Numbered from the stretch's first letter, positions 10,785 through 22,621 are shown. The stretch: 64,000 nucleotides of DNA from Siphonodentalium dalli (GCA_032622095.1 CP136069.1:126125450-126189449); one strand, 5' to 3'. The notes: generated by a model from the sequence alone, not told the origin. Numbers and translations are program-made.

Positions 10785-12985
10785 ATTTTTGTTATTAAAG
10801 GGACATAAATAAAGTTAACATACCTATACCATTTATAATGTCATAAAAAAGGGAATTAGGGGTCGCTAAGGGCTTTCTTCGCTCATAAGGTGTATAAACA
10901 CATATAATTAGATAAATATTAAAATATGTTAATATTGGACTTATTTGATTCTGAACTAAGCCCTCGGTGGACGTAAACACGTTATTCCGTTGGATGGCTC
11001 CGTCAACAATGGAAACCCCAGCATAAAGACCGTTCATAATTATGGTAGGCCGTGAGTTTGTTTATTCGTGTTATTTTCCAGTCTGTTTTCTTCAAAATAA
11101 GCACAATACGTACTTATGTCATATTTAAATATTACCAAATGGGGCTGTTTTAATAACCAGACTTTATGTCCATATAGAGCGTATTTGAGTTTTCCAATAA
11201 TGCCATATGGACTCATTTCGCGCAAATAAAAAAAGCTGATTTGTGTTTATTTTCTCGAGAACAGGCTTGATTTTACAGCCTGTATTTGTGAAAAGAAGAT
11301 CATAACGTGGTTATTTTTGAATGCTGCGTTTTAGGCCCATATATATGAGAAAAAGACGCTCATATGGGTGTAAAACGCACCGTTGAATATAATCACGATA
11401 TGGGATTATCTTAATACTAAATAAGCCCATATTGGCACTATTTATTCCACTCTTTCATCAATACGACTTACCAGATGCGCGCTGCTCTTTATAATGTGTG
11501 TGTTTCTGAGAAATAATTCCAATATGAACATATGTGAATATATAGGTCCAATTTGAACCTATTGTCACGATGATATGTTAGGATTTTTAGATGGACTGGT
11601 GGCACAATAAGAATCCACAATCATTATGTAGACTCGTACCTGTTGTTTTTATTTATGTCCACAGATGCGATTTAGCAACAATAAAATGACATATTATTCA
11701 GCTATACATGACCTTTGGACATGCAGCTGCATGAGTGTACATGACCTTCTTTGTTGTGATTCGATGGACTATAACTGCAGGCACAATATTAATCGACAGG
11801 GATAGCACCGTGGTTGTATTGAGTATGCATACAGAGGCGATTTAATAACGAAGAACTATTTTTCGCCATGCACGACTTACGCCCAATTTGTAGATGGAAC
11901 AGTGGCATAACTAGAATCCACAAGGATAACCCCGTGCTTGCTGTGGTTATATGTCTACATAGGCGATTTAGCAGCTGAATTATGATAAATATTTGAGCAG
12001 CTGTATGGGCATATGTGACCTGGTTTGGGATATTTCGATGAACTAGTGGCGGCACAAGAAAAATCCATAAGGAGAGCTTCGTGGGTGCTATGGTTTAGCG
12101 TAAAAGTGCGATTTTATAACGAAAAATTGCATTTTACCCCAGTATTTTGACCCAACGAACGACTAACGACCAATGTTTTAAACAGCTGGGCGGGCACACA
12201 TAATATTGCTTGTAATTTTCAGTATATTTTCGTACAAATGGGTTCATATTGGACCGAATTAATCACATAGGTTTATTTTGAACTTATTTGATTCTCAAAT
12301 TATTCCGTTGAATGATACGGGCCACAGTGAACACGCAATAAAACGTATATGTACACATATTAAGTCGTGAGTTGGCTTATTCGTGTTATTTTCCAATGTG
12401 TTCTCGCGGAAATAAGCACACTACGGACATATATTTCATATTGAAATAGTCCCATGCAAATGCGACTGTTTTAATAATCAGAGTAATTAGGCCTATATAA
12501 AGCGTATTTCAGTTCACAAATAATGCAAATATGAACTTATTTTTGGGCAATTATAAAATAAGCCCGTACTGTGCTCATTTTCACAAGAACAGCCTGCTCT
12601 CGTCAAAAGAAGCACAATACGGGCTTATTTTTAATGTTGCGTTTAGGCCCATATATATAGAGCGTATATATTTGTGATAAAATATGCTCTATATCCTGTC
12701 TATATACGGGCATATAACGCGGCGTTCAAAATAAGCATGGTATGTTTATTTCAATACGAAGTTAGCTCATATTGGCATTATTTAATCTACTTTTTCATCG
12801 ATACGACTTTTGCACGCTCTTCATATAATGTATTTTCCGTGCGACCCGCCCCATTCATCGGGTATAAGCTTAATATATGATTATTTCATAAAAAATAAGT
12901 CCAATATCAATCTATTTTTTCATATATATAGGCCCAATTTTAACCTATTGGCACGAGGATTTGATTTTTAGACGGACAACTGCAG
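10785..12985. repeat. Left part of a composite imperfect inverted repeat
   Basis: Blocks such as TTTTAATAACCAGA, GAACTTATTTGATTCTGAA, TTATTCCGTTG and CCCATATATATAGAG recur at about 10930-11430 and 12260-12900, and return in inverted orientation at 13560-14000. The frequent tetramers AATAAGCCCATATTG suggest an old family of satellite-like units. No protein signal is seen. Confidence 0.6.
11560..12210 (+). repeat. Diverged ~110-175-bp tandem units
   Basis: GATGGACTGGTGGCACAA-like motifs followed by AATCCACAAG and GGCGATTTA recur near 11592, 11768, 11890 and 12045. A reverse-complement run of the same units, with GGGTCAAAATA and AAACAGCTGG-type ends, lies at about 13995-14260. Confidence 0.7.
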
Positions 12986-13154
12986 CCTGTTCTCCCAAAA
13001 AACCGCACATGATCTGCTTATAATATAATTAGTTAGATAATCTGCTTAGAATTGCATCATTTTGAGTCGATAATATACTGAAAATAAGAGAGAGTTAGTC
13101 ACATTATCGACGCATAATGATACGATTAATCGAGTCGATGAAAACAAGTACATG

Positions 13155-13545
13155 TAGATTAAAGTGATGTGAAACACTCCGGTAGGGTGATCAAATAGAA
13201 ATGGAGAATAATCTTGCTCAAAGTAGTAAATTTTACAAATGTTATATCCAAATTGACAACAAGCACCGTCATTCTAATATATTAATTAAGTACAGTGACT
13301 CTCGATGGCTAAATTGTTTTCGTTAGTTTATCGCAAATGGTTGCGTCCCAAATAGAGAAGTAAATATTTACAATTGTGTGTAGTTGAGATGATGTTTTCT
13401 ATGGAGTGGTATGGTCGACTTGCTTGAAATTTTCGGCGATTTTACTAGAATGCTACATTCCTCCAGTTGGGATAGCGCCTGAATACTAACTTATTAGTTT
13501 AAGGCATCCGAATAAGTACATAATATGTCTTTAAATAGTGTCAAT
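13155..13545 (+). repeat. Dispersed repeat, copy 2 (partner at 3905-4250)
   Basis: It begins TTAAAGTGATGTGAAACACTC and ends TAATATGTCTTTAAATA, as at 3905-4250, with about 60 bp of extra sequence after the first block. It sits between the arms of the composite inverted repeat. Confidence 0.75.
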
Positions 13546-13554
13546 GCGTTTACG

Positions 13555-14510
13555 CACATAGCGTATTTTTTCTTTCAAATGAGCTCTATATGGTCCTAAA
13601 ACACACCACAATAAGCCCGTATTGTGCTTTTTTCACGAGAACAGTATGAAAATTTCGAGAAAATAAGCATAATGCGGGCTTATTTTTAATTGGGCGTAAT
13701 AAGCTGATATTGGCGTTATTTGAATCTCAAATACGGCACTATTTAGATATGAAACAAGCCAGCAGTGCTCTTGTGTTCACGGTAACACGCTCGAAAATAA
13801 CACGATTAAGCCAACTCACTACTTACCAGATTTACGTTTCTTATTTTGCGTTTCCACTGTGGCCCTTGCCATCCAACGGTCTATAACTTATGCGAACATT
13901 TAAGTCCAATGTGAACCTATGTGAATATTTAGGTCCAATATGATCCTATTTGTACGTGGTCATATTGAAAATTATAAGCAATATCATGGATACCTTTCCA
14001 GCTGTTTAAAACATTGGGCGTAAGTCGTTCGTGGGGGGTCAAAATAGTACTAAACAATGCAAGTTTTCGTTACTAAATCGCATTTTTTGCCAATAACACA
14101 GCAGCCGCGAGGCTCTTCTTGTGGATTCTTTCATCTAAAATAACCAAACGATAGTAATGTATGCCGATCTTCTGTTGGCATAACCACCGCAACCACGATG
14201 CTATCCTTGTGGATTATTTTTCTGCAGTCACTAGTCCATCTATAAATTACAAAAACTCTGCAACATATCCTCGTGCAAATTAATACGCATATAATCAACC
14301 CATAATGTGCAAATAGATTCATATTGGATTATTTTATTCTGAAATAAGCAGATAATAAACGCATTCGTTATTCCACTTTATGGCGCGGGCGACAGTGAAA
14401 GCACAATTTAAACAACGTACACCTGGTAAGTCGTGAGTTGGTTGATTTGTCTCATTGTCCGCACATAAGGGACCTGTATTGAATCCACGAGTCGATAATG
14501 TGACTAAAAC
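13555..14510. repeat. Right part of the composite inverted repeat
   Basis: Inverted equivalents of 12100-12400 (CATTGGGCGTAAGTCGTTCG near 14014 against CGAACGACTAACGACCAATG near 12156) and direct equivalents of the AATAAGC/TTATTCCAC blocks show that this region mirrors the left part. Divergence is high. Confidence 0.6.
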
Positions 14511-14730
14511 GCTCTCATTTTCAGCAAATAATCATATACTCTAATTATTAAAGTTCAACAAACTGTCATTAACCATCAATGAATAACTCATTCTGCGCTT
14601 GTATTATATAAGTTTTTCGGTCTGTCATCTGGTCATATTACCCGAACACATCACCAGATGGACAATAGACCATTCCATTATAGCTGAATGGGAGAATCCA
14701 TATAGTAACCGCTTCATGCATCTTATGTAA

Positions 14731-14934
14731 TTAGGCATGTGGATAACTTATTACGAATTTGCATCCATCCGTAAGAATATAAAGAATTGCACCATACTCT
14801 AAACGCAATTCCTGTAATTTCTGGTGTGATTTCAACTCCAGTTCATTTTCTGAATCATCACATGCAGTTATAAAATGTACAAGCTTGCTCATGTCCCGCA
14901 CTTCGTTGAAAAAATACCCATCATTCAACGACAT
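14731..14934 (-). other. Small unrecognised ORF, possible exon
   Basis: A 67-residue frame starts MSLNDGYFFNEV and has a mixed, charged composition (ENELELKSHQKLQEL), unlike the repeat-derived frames around it. It lies 160 bp past the end of the GPCR-like sequence on the same strand. No domain was recognised and it may be chance. Confidence 0.2.
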
Positions 14935-15096
14935 TCTTGAATTTCGCGCAAACCAGTAAATTTATCCAAAAGTTTGAATCATTTTCACAACTCATCTGCA
15001 CAATATTTTCAATATTCTGCAAACTAATGTTGTGCTACATGTATATATCATGTTCTCATATAAATGTATATACGTGTTCAGTGGTTTCTTTTGTGA

Positions 15097-16152
15097 CTAG
15101 TGCGATTTTAACTCCGTTACACTAACCGAACCACTCAATGTATACACGCCCGAATATTTTCCGACGACAATTCGTCGAAAACAGCCCATTATTGCAGCCA
15201 GCTCCCTTCTGAAATTGGCACCAGTCATGCAGTACAGATAAAAGTTTGAAGCGTTGTTTAAATTCATCAATATATGAGATATATCGGCAATTATTAAGAG
15301 GGTTTCGTCATTCTTAAATTTGGGCCAACCGTGCAATATAACCTCGCATATGGTGATAGGTAGGGTATAGACAAGGTATGCAAAGGTGAGAGCGGACAAC
15401 AATTTAGTCATGCTGCAGCTGCAGCGATCCCTGATTTTCTAGTGATGTCCTTGTTGATTCGTGGTTACTTAGACTACTAATTTCGTGTCTGATTCGTCTC
15501 GATGTCAGAATGATAACAGTATTCCCGACCAAAAGACATGTGAACGGTAGAATGGAATAGGTTGCCATATCTATCCAAGGCCATATATTAGTCAAGTAAT
15601 TGTCATAATGCTTATCCTCAGGCCTATACATGTGGCACCGTTTTCTGTTATCCGAAATTTGTGGTAAAACACATGAGAAGTGAGTGTGATGACAGACATC
15701 GCTAGCACGACAAGTGTTAATGCTGCCTTTTTCTTGGTGAAATTTGTAGAATGTGGGAAACGAATGGCGATAGCTCTTTCAGTGGTGATTGCCACAATAA
15801 TCCACCCCGAATAATCGGTCAGGAATACTGTTAAGAATCCGCTCGCTTTACAAACGAGTTCTGTTAAATGCAACTTAATTCCAAAGACAACGAATATCCA
15901 GCTAGGAATAATAACGTGTACGAGTGACAGGGAGTCAACTGTCGCCAAAGTGATCAAATAAACTGACTTTGTTCCCTTTGTCATTTTCTTCCGAGAGAAC
16001 ACAATAATCGAGAGAATGTTTCCAGTGAGACCGAGTATTAGGACTACAAGAGAGATGATAATCCATATCCATTTTCTGACTGCTTGAACATGTAAATTGG
16101 AATTGTCAATTTCCTGAGTATTGTTCCTAAAACTTGTCAGTTCTGTTGGGAT
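15097..16152 (-). pseudogene. Class A (rhodopsin-like) peptide GPCR, broken by two frame changes
   Basis: The minus strand encodes all seven membrane helices in order. TM1 is about 16003-16080 with the GLTGNILSI motif. TM2 includes LITLATVDSL. TM3 follows a Cys (LVCKASGF) and ends in TERAIAI, the DRY equivalent. TM4 is LVVLAMSVITL. The second conserved Cys is in ENGATC. TM5 is ATYSILPFTCLLVG. TM6 is KLLSALTFAYLVYTLPI. TM7 ends NNASNFYLYCMTGANFRREL. The TM7 form resembles invertebrate FMRFamide- and thyrotropin-releasing-hormone-receptor-like families (family knowledge); the ligand cannot be told. The frame changes near 15630 (TATAGGCCTGAGG) and returns to the first frame near 15410, beside a CTGCAGCTGCAG repeat. 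The two shifts compensate. No in-frame Met precedes TM1 before a stop at 16153-16155, so the start is lost or lies in an upstream exon. Pseudogene or indel errors are both possible. Confidence 0.85.
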
Positions 16153-16155
16153 TTA

Positions 16156-16890
16156 AATTCCCCTTTGTATTGACAATACGTGTTGAAATTTCTGTCATAG
16201 TGTGCACATTTAGTGTATCAAATTTTCTGCGAGATGTACCATCAAGACAAAAACATATTAGTCTGACTACCCTCTAATAATGTCATGAAGTGCAAAGCTT
16301 TTACGTATTCTACTGGGCAATATGGTTCCAAACAAACGCGTATATATATAACGCATATATACCGTTTGTCTGTATTAATGAAGTTGCCTATAATGTGAGT
16401 TTTCCATAAATTAATGGAATATAATCGAATGATAAGTGATAAACTACCTATAATCGTTCCAGAATGTCGTGTTTTAATTACAGGTACTACTCAGAAAATA
16501 ATGTGTGCGGCTCAAATTGATAGACATTAGAAGCATTTATCATGTTTTCCACGTGTATATCTATTGGCGTTTATGTGCACACGTAGCCCAATAAAAGGTT
16601 TATCTCGACACAATCAAGCATGGCGTACTAAAATGAAAAATTATATTTCTGAATTGAGTGAGTTACACATTTGGAGTTGCATTATCAATCAACACTCAAT
16701 AAATCAATCAATCAATATTTTTTTCTTCAGATCCAGCCCTTCCGGACTTTCGGTTCCATATATGATATGATGTATATAGGTATAACAAACGACATACTTC
16801 ATGTCCCTTTTGGTTGCTATCCCGGTTTTACACTGTTATGTTATGTTATCTCCATATCGCATTGTTAATAAGAGTTATTTCAAGAGTTCT
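16156..16890. other. No gene recognised; upstream of the GPCR
   Basis: If the GPCR is real, its first exon or promoter would lie here. No convincing TATA box or start exon was found. An (AATC)n-like run lies at about 16684-16720. Confidence 0.35.
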
Positions 16891-16892
16891 GT

Positions 16893-17284
16893 TAAAGTTT
16901 GGCAAGTTTGCACGGTATGTTCTGCAAGGCATTTCATCATAGAAAATCACATGGTGCCATAATTTGAAAGCAAATGTGCATATAATATGCATCTTTACCA
17001 AAGCGAACGACATGAGAAGTAAAAGTTCTGTAGTTCCACTTGTAACGGCGCTACTGACATTTGCCTTCAAATACCTGTATGATTGATTCTTGCGAGATAA
17101 TTGCACGCTATTTACAGGCAAATTCCGGTAGCATGGCTACATGTGAAACTACGGGGATTTTTACTTCGCATGTAGTTAGGTGTGGTACAGATGCATTTTA
17201 TATGCTTGTTTCCATTCATATTCTGGCACCATGTCGTTTCTACGACGAAATGCCTGCAAACCATAATGTGCAAACTTGCCAGTG
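16893..17284. repeat. ~390-bp foldback repeat
   Basis: GGCAAGTTTGCAC at about 16900 pairs with GTGCAAACTTGCC at about 17270. The arms of about 165 bp pair inward through CATTTCATCATAGAAA/TTTCTACGACGAAATG and ATGGTGCCA/TGGCACCAT, up to the inner ATTTGCC...GGCAAAT near 17060 and 17120. The ORFs on both strands here mirror each other (shared residues FYDEMP), which confirms they are hairpin by-products. Confidence 0.85.
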
Positions 17285-17547
17285 TATCATGAACGTACCC
17301 AAAATGTAGCACTGTCCCTACAACGTAGTCTCGTAAACTATTTCACTTCATATACGGTCAAAATCACTAATCACACATGTCCAATGTCGCACTACACAGC
17401 CTCTAATATCTGATATTACAGAGGAATAAATTGAATTGAATTGGTTTGAAGCCTGAAATTGAGATTTGGACAGACAGAGCCATTATAACATGCCATCCTC
17501 TGACGGTTCAAGGTCCCTCATTTTGAAAGAAAATATGTATCTCTTAA

Positions 17548-18041
17548 AGGCACGTGAGGCCTTAATTGTCGAAAATATTCATATTTGTTCCAAACACCAT
17601 AAACAGAAAAACATTAAAACGCATACAGTTTCGTTCATATATACCATGACCATCGCGTAACCAGCATGTTATCATAAATACCTACTATATTTTACCTAAG
17701 CAAGAGCCTGATTGGATTACAGAGGACAGCACAATGCTACTGGCTAATCCCACACAAATGGCATAAACGCTCTTTATTAGTTCCATATCAGGAATTCACC
17801 AACAAAGAACGCTCTTTATGTTTACCATCATAATATAAACAAACACCAGAAAAGTAACTTTTTATGCTTTTGTTTACATAACAATGGTTAAACATATGAG
17901 AATAACATACTGTTTATGCGATATTTCTTATTTATATACGAACAAAGTCTGTCTACATTTTGATGTTCTTTCTGTTTGTGGCGGTTTTTGACGGGTGGAA
18001 ATATTTTCACAGGATACCCACCGCCAAGGCCAACCGTACCT
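17548..18041. mobile_element. 494-bp TTAA-flanked MITE, copy 2
   Basis: TTAA at 17544-17547 and 18042-18045 flank ends AGGCACGTGAGGCC and GGCCAACCGTACCT. The interior is the reverse complement of 1890-2390 with high similarity over its whole length, including the GTAAACAAAAGCATAAAAAG-type core. Two full copies with TTAA on both sides define the family boundaries well. Confidence 0.9.
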
Positions 18042-18094
18042 TTAAATAGAATGAAACGAATACTTTTAATGTTTTCTTCCTTATATATATATAT

Positions 18095-18493
18095 TTAACC
18101 CTTTACCCAACATAAGGGCCCTGTGCCAATGCATTCTCTTATATATGCGAGTCGACCATAGGTCGCCTCGCATATATAAGAGAATGCATTGGCTTAACAC
18201 ATTAAAAATTATAAAATTGTTAAAGAATGTAAGAAAAAATGGTAAAAAGTGTTTAAAAAAGTTTTTTTTTAGGCCAATGCATTCTCTTATATATGCGAGG
18301 CGACCTATGGTCGACTCGCATATATAAGAGAATGCATTGGCACATGGCTAACTGTAACTATCACAATGTGGTCAAGGAGCCGGTTCCAATGATATCCATA
18401 TTTGTATGGTTCTATTGAGACAGACCGAAGATATTTTAGGCTGTTGAAGCTTTATTTGGCCGGTTTTGACCGGTTTGTTGGGTAAAGGGTTAA
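18095..18493. mobile_element. TTAA-flanked hairpin element, copy a1
   Basis: TTAA at 18095-18098 and 18490-18493 flank terminal repeats CCCTTTACCCAACA and TGTTGGGTAAAGGG, a CCC...GGG end on TTAA as in piggyBac-like elements. Inside are two 69-bp near-perfect palindromes at 18125-18193 and 18273-18341 in opposite orientation, told apart by their asymmetric centre (GTCGACCATAGGTCGCC against its reverse complement). They flank an A-rich core. The right subterminal part carries AACTGTAACTATCACAATG and ACAGACCGAAGATATTTTAG blocks shared with copies a2-a4. No transposase is encoded. Confidence 0.92.
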
Positions 18494-18534
18494 AGGTATG
18501 TGGCACGGGCTCAGTGGAATAAATCACTTCTTTC

Positions 18535-19899
18535 TTTCACTGTCCTTCAAGTTGGTGAACATTAATTGTGATTCACCCATCAGTGCTTGCCTTGAGGGCT
18601 GATTGAAATGCTACGCTGAGGAGTCATTTAAGCATACCGATGCTGGTAAATAAGTTAAGAAATTGCCATTAAATAAATAAACAAAGGTTAAACAAACATG
18701 TTTCTTTCAAAAAGGTGGTAAGTGTTTTCTCCTGTTTTGAGCCTAATTGACAGTATAGGCTATCTGCACAGTACAGACGTAACTCTCCATTGTAGATCCA
18801 TAACTCCATGTACATAGCTTTGAAGCCACTGACAATCCGAGCCAAAACACTACTAGACACCTTGTAAAAAGTTATACGTTATATTATGCGGATAATTAGT
18901 TGTCAGACATATCTATTAAACCGATTCGACGTTCGAAAGGGTTAAAATAATAACTTTATTTCACTGTCCTTCAAGTTGGTGAACATTACATGTTTGTCAC
19001 CCCTGCGTGCTTGCCTTGAGGGCTGATTGAAATGCTACGCTGAGGAGCATTTAAGTATACCGATGCTGGTAAATAAATTAAGAAATTGCCATTAAATAAA
19101 TAAACAAAGGTTAAACAAACATATTTCTTTGAAAAATGTGGTAAGTGTTTTCTCCTGTTTTGAGCCAAATTGACAGTATAAGCTATCTGCACAGTACAGA
19201 AGTTACTCTCCATTATATATCCATAACTCCATGCACAATGCTTTGAAGCCACTGACAATCCCAGCCAAAACACACTATCGGACACAAACACCTTGTAAAA
19301 AGTTATACGTTATATTATGCGGATAATTAGTTGTCAGACATATATCTCTTAAACCGATTCGACGTTCGAAAGGTTTAAAATGATAACTTTATTTCACTGT
19401 CCTTCAAGTTTGTGAACATTAAATGTTTGTCACCCCTGCGTGCTTGCCTTGAGGGCTGATTTAAATGCTCCGCCGAGGAGTCATTTAAGCATACCTATGC
19501 TGGTAAATAAATTAAGAAATTGCCATTAAATAAATAAACAATGGTTAAACAAACATATTTCTTTCAAAAAGGTGGTAAGTGTTTTCTCCTATTTTGAGCC
19601 AAATTGACAGTATAAGCTATCTGCACAGTACCGAAGTTACTCTCCATTGTAGATCCATAACTCCATGCATAATGCTTTGAAGCCACTGACAATCCGAGCC
19701 AAAACACACTATCGGACACAAACACCTTATAAAAAGTTATACGTTATATTATGCGGATAATTAGTTGTCAGACATATAGCTCTTAAACCGATTCGACGTT
19801 CGAAAGGTTTAAAATGATAACTTTATTTCACTGTCCTTCAAGTTGGTGAACATTAAATGTTTGTCACCCCCGCGTGCTTGCCTTGATGGCTGATTTAAA
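18535..19899 (+). repeat. ~430-bp tandem repeat array, left part
   Basis: TTTCACTGTCCTTCAAG starts units at about 18535, 18959, 19392 and 19826 (spacings 424, 433, 434). The fourth unit is cut at 19899 by the MULE insertion and resumes at 21747. Units carry CCTTGAGGGCTGATT, GGTAAATAAATTAAG and ATTCGACGTTCGAAAGG. ORFs at 18669-19291 are repeat by-products. Confidence 0.93.
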
Positions 19900-21746
19900 G
19901 GGGTCGTCCTGTTCACCCGGCGGCTATTGTTTCGGGTAGGTGTTGGGGCAGGTGTGATAATCCTCAACATCACAGAGCTGCCGACTATAGTTTTTATCAT
20001 AATTGTTACTGGGAATTGGTGGCGATGGCTAATTTCGACGGCGATGAGCGGCCGGACGATGAGGATAATTGGGGTTTTTGGAAAATTCAAAACTCGAGGA
20101 ATACAGCGCGTAGAGGGCTCATTTTGGTGTCTAACGAAAGGCCGATATTCGCCCTATCCACACATATTAACCCCGCCACTGAACGGACACCGGAAGTTGC
20201 TTTATGAACGAAGAAATGCACATGTGATATATTTCAACAGATTTATTAAATACTCAAGATATATATATAACAAATACTATCAATATAACATAACATGAAT
20301 TATAGCACATTAATGTTTGATACTGTTTGATACTGAATCCATGTATTCGAGAATATCTATTTCGCCTGCGCCGAAAACTCTCTTGAAATGTCTGATGGAA
20401 TTGTCAACTTTGCGATATCGCATCTTCCGTGGGCCAAGGCTTCCACCCGCTCTCAATTGGATGACGGTTGCTTCCTGGTAAGCTTGCTCTTTCTTCAGGA
20501 AATCTATCAACCTGAAGATGTTCGGGTGTGAGCAAGATAACACCAACTGCAGTTTTGGGCAGCTGTCTCATAATCTGTGAAAATTCCACTTGGGCTGATG
20601 GTGATGTCGAGTTCTGCTGCCCTTTCTTTCACCAGATTGAAGAAACGTTGGTATGTGTGTTGGGTCTTGTTGGGAAGTAAGCCATACACCAAAGGGCACA
20701 TCTTTCCGGCGACGAATGCGTGTATCGTGTACAGTTGAAAGAAGATCGTTGGGCTTTTCTCAAACGTTCCATCACAGAAGATCGTTCCGGCAACAGCTAA
20801 ATTTTCTAGATTTTCTCTGGTCGCGAATATCAGAATCTTTTCAGTCTCTCCGTCATCGGCTATAGTAGGAAGTTATGGTTGTTGGCTGTTGTTTTGTATA
20901 CATCAGGAAGGTCGACTCCTGAACGATGAATTGGTAATTTTGGCTGGTTTTCGGCTCTGGCATGATACAATGCTGTTTTGACGCTGTAATAGAGTTATTA
21001 CTTGCTTAGTATTCTCTATTCTTTAATAATAATTATAATATATATAATATAACATCATATACACCAGTTTTACTTTAGTTATTACTCGCTTAGTTTTCTT
21101 TCTGAATACTAATATAAAGAGCGTTGCCAGATTAATGCGAATGCGAAATTAAATTTACTCAGTACATACTTCCTATTTCTTCCTGGTATAGCGTTGTTAC
21201 TAGCTTGTTACTTCTCTTAACAAGCTTTTTGAGGTCTGCAATCAAGGAATCTGCTGCTACTTGGTTGAAATCAGGTTCGTGGTTATGGTTGCCGCTGTTG
21301 GATATCACCATATCGTTCTCAGTGTTGGTGGTTGCACGGCAGTCTTTCTTACAACATCGCCAATGAATTCGATCATTCTCCTTGATTTAACGGAGAATTT
21401 GTAGTCATCATATACCAGATACTTTCCACCTCTAGTATTTGGAATATAATTTACGTTCACTTGTGTGCTTGCCATCGTTTTTATGTCAGACCAGGGAATC
21501 TAACAGTATATATATTCAGTAGTGAACTCTACTTAAAACACTGATAATAATGGATAATACATCTTTACAAACAAATAATAAAACGTGTAAAATAAATAAA
21601 CTGAATGTGGCTCACGCTATTAAACGTTATTCACCACCAACAGTTATGGACCGTGACAACACTGGACCGCAGGTGTTTTGATATGGACTATAATCTCCGC
21701 CGGCCAAGTCGTTAATCTCTGCCTGCCGGGTAGACAGGATATACCC
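19900..21746 (-). mobile_element. Mutator-like element (MULE) with 8-bp target duplication
   Basis: GATTTAAA is present on both sides (19892-19899 and 21747-21754), while intact array units carry it once (near 19460). The ends GGGGTCGTCCTGTTCACCCGG and, inverted, GGGTATATCCTGTCTACCCGG form imperfect terminal repeats of about 25 bp (quoted in part: shared CCTGT and ACCCGGC). The insert is 1,847 bp and encodes FLYWCH and MULE domains on the minus strand. An 8- to 9-bp duplication fits Mutator-like elements. The transposase is internally deleted, so this copy is non-autonomous. Confidence 0.92.
20310..21474 (-). pseudogene. FLYWCH zinc finger plus MULE transposase, internally deleted
   Basis: From the N-terminus (21474): the FLYWCH first half GGKYLVYDDYKFSVKSRRM, a frame change near 21368, then HWRCCKKDCRA and NHNHEP, the Cys2-His2 half. 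A possible intron (donor GTATGT near 21172, acceptor TTACAG near 20984) leads to KTALYHARAENQPKLP. Then comes the MULE core: DGTFEKSPTIFFQLY (first catalytic Asp), PLVYGLLPNKTQHTYQRFF and FTDYETA (second Asp) near 20560. The next recognisable block is HPNIFRLIDFLKKEQ with RKMRYRKVD, which in related proteins lies far downstream, at the C-terminus. The middle of the domain, including the third acidic residue, is missing. FLYWCH plus MULE is a known animal transposase arrangement (family knowledge). Several frame changes and the deletion make it inactive. Confidence 0.88.
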
Positions 21747-22100
21747 GATTTAAATGCTCCGCCGAGGAGTCACTTAAGCATTCCTATGCTGGTAAATAAA
21801 TTAAGAAATTGCCATTAAATAAATAAACAATGGTTAAACAAACATATTTCTTTCAAAAATGTGGTAAGTGTTTTCTCCTGTTTTGAGCCTAATTGACAGT
21901 ATAAGCTATCTGCACAGTACAGAAGTTACTCTCCATTGTAGATCCATAACTCCATGCACAATGCTTTGACGCCACTGACAATCGGAGCAAAACACACAAT
22001 CCGACACAAACACCTTGTAAAAAGTTATATGTAATATTATGCAGATAATTAGTTATCCGACATCTCCCTTAAACCGATTCGACGTCCGAAACGTTTAAAA
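21747..22100 (+). repeat. ~430-bp tandem array, right part
   Basis: The array unit continues from GATTTAAATGCTCCGCCGAGG exactly where it was cut at 19899, through to the ATTCGACGTCCGAAACG end. Confidence 0.92.
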
Positions 22101-22255
22101 TAAAAACGGCTTTAAAGAGAAACTAGTATATGCGCCCCAAAATGTAATTAATGGGGCATTCACCATGAAAACTGAGATGTCCACATGCCGACGTAACCAT
22201 CGTAGGAAATGTGGGAGATAGAAAAAAAGAGAACAGCTGAACATTAGATACTGAA

Positions 22256-22621
22256 TTAACCCTTTACCCAACAGAAGGGCCCTGTGCCAATGCATTCTCT
22301 TATATATGCGAGTCGACCATAGGTCGGCTCGCATATATAAGAGAATGCATTGGCTTAACACATTAAAAATTATAAAATTGTTAAAGAATGCAAGAAAAAA
22401 TGGTAAAAAGTGTTAAAAAAAGATTTTTTTAGGCCAATGCATTCTCTTATATATGCATTGACATTGGCACAGGGCACAACTGTAACTATCACAATGTGGT
22501 TAAGGTGCCGGTTCCAATGATATCCATATTTGTATGGTTCTATTGAGACAGACCGAAGATATTTTAGGCTGTTGAAGCTTTATTTGGGCGGTTTTGGCCG
22601 GTTTGTTGGGTAAAGGGTTAA
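22256..22621. mobile_element. TTAA-flanked hairpin element, copy a2
   Basis: TTAA at 22256-22259 and 22618-22621 with the CCCTTTACCCAACA ends of copy a1. The first hairpin (22286-22354) is intact. The second (22433-22468) has lost its centre, leaving a shortened palindrome. The rest is nearly identical to a1, so this is a recent family. Confidence 0.92.

Noticed and set aside
16846-17312. Opposite-strand frames sharing FYDEMP residues.
   Set aside because: They are the two arms of a foldback repeat.
18669-19291. Two related minus-strand frames (63 and 101 residues).
   Set aside because: Both are the same stretch of the 430-bp tandem repeat read in successive units.
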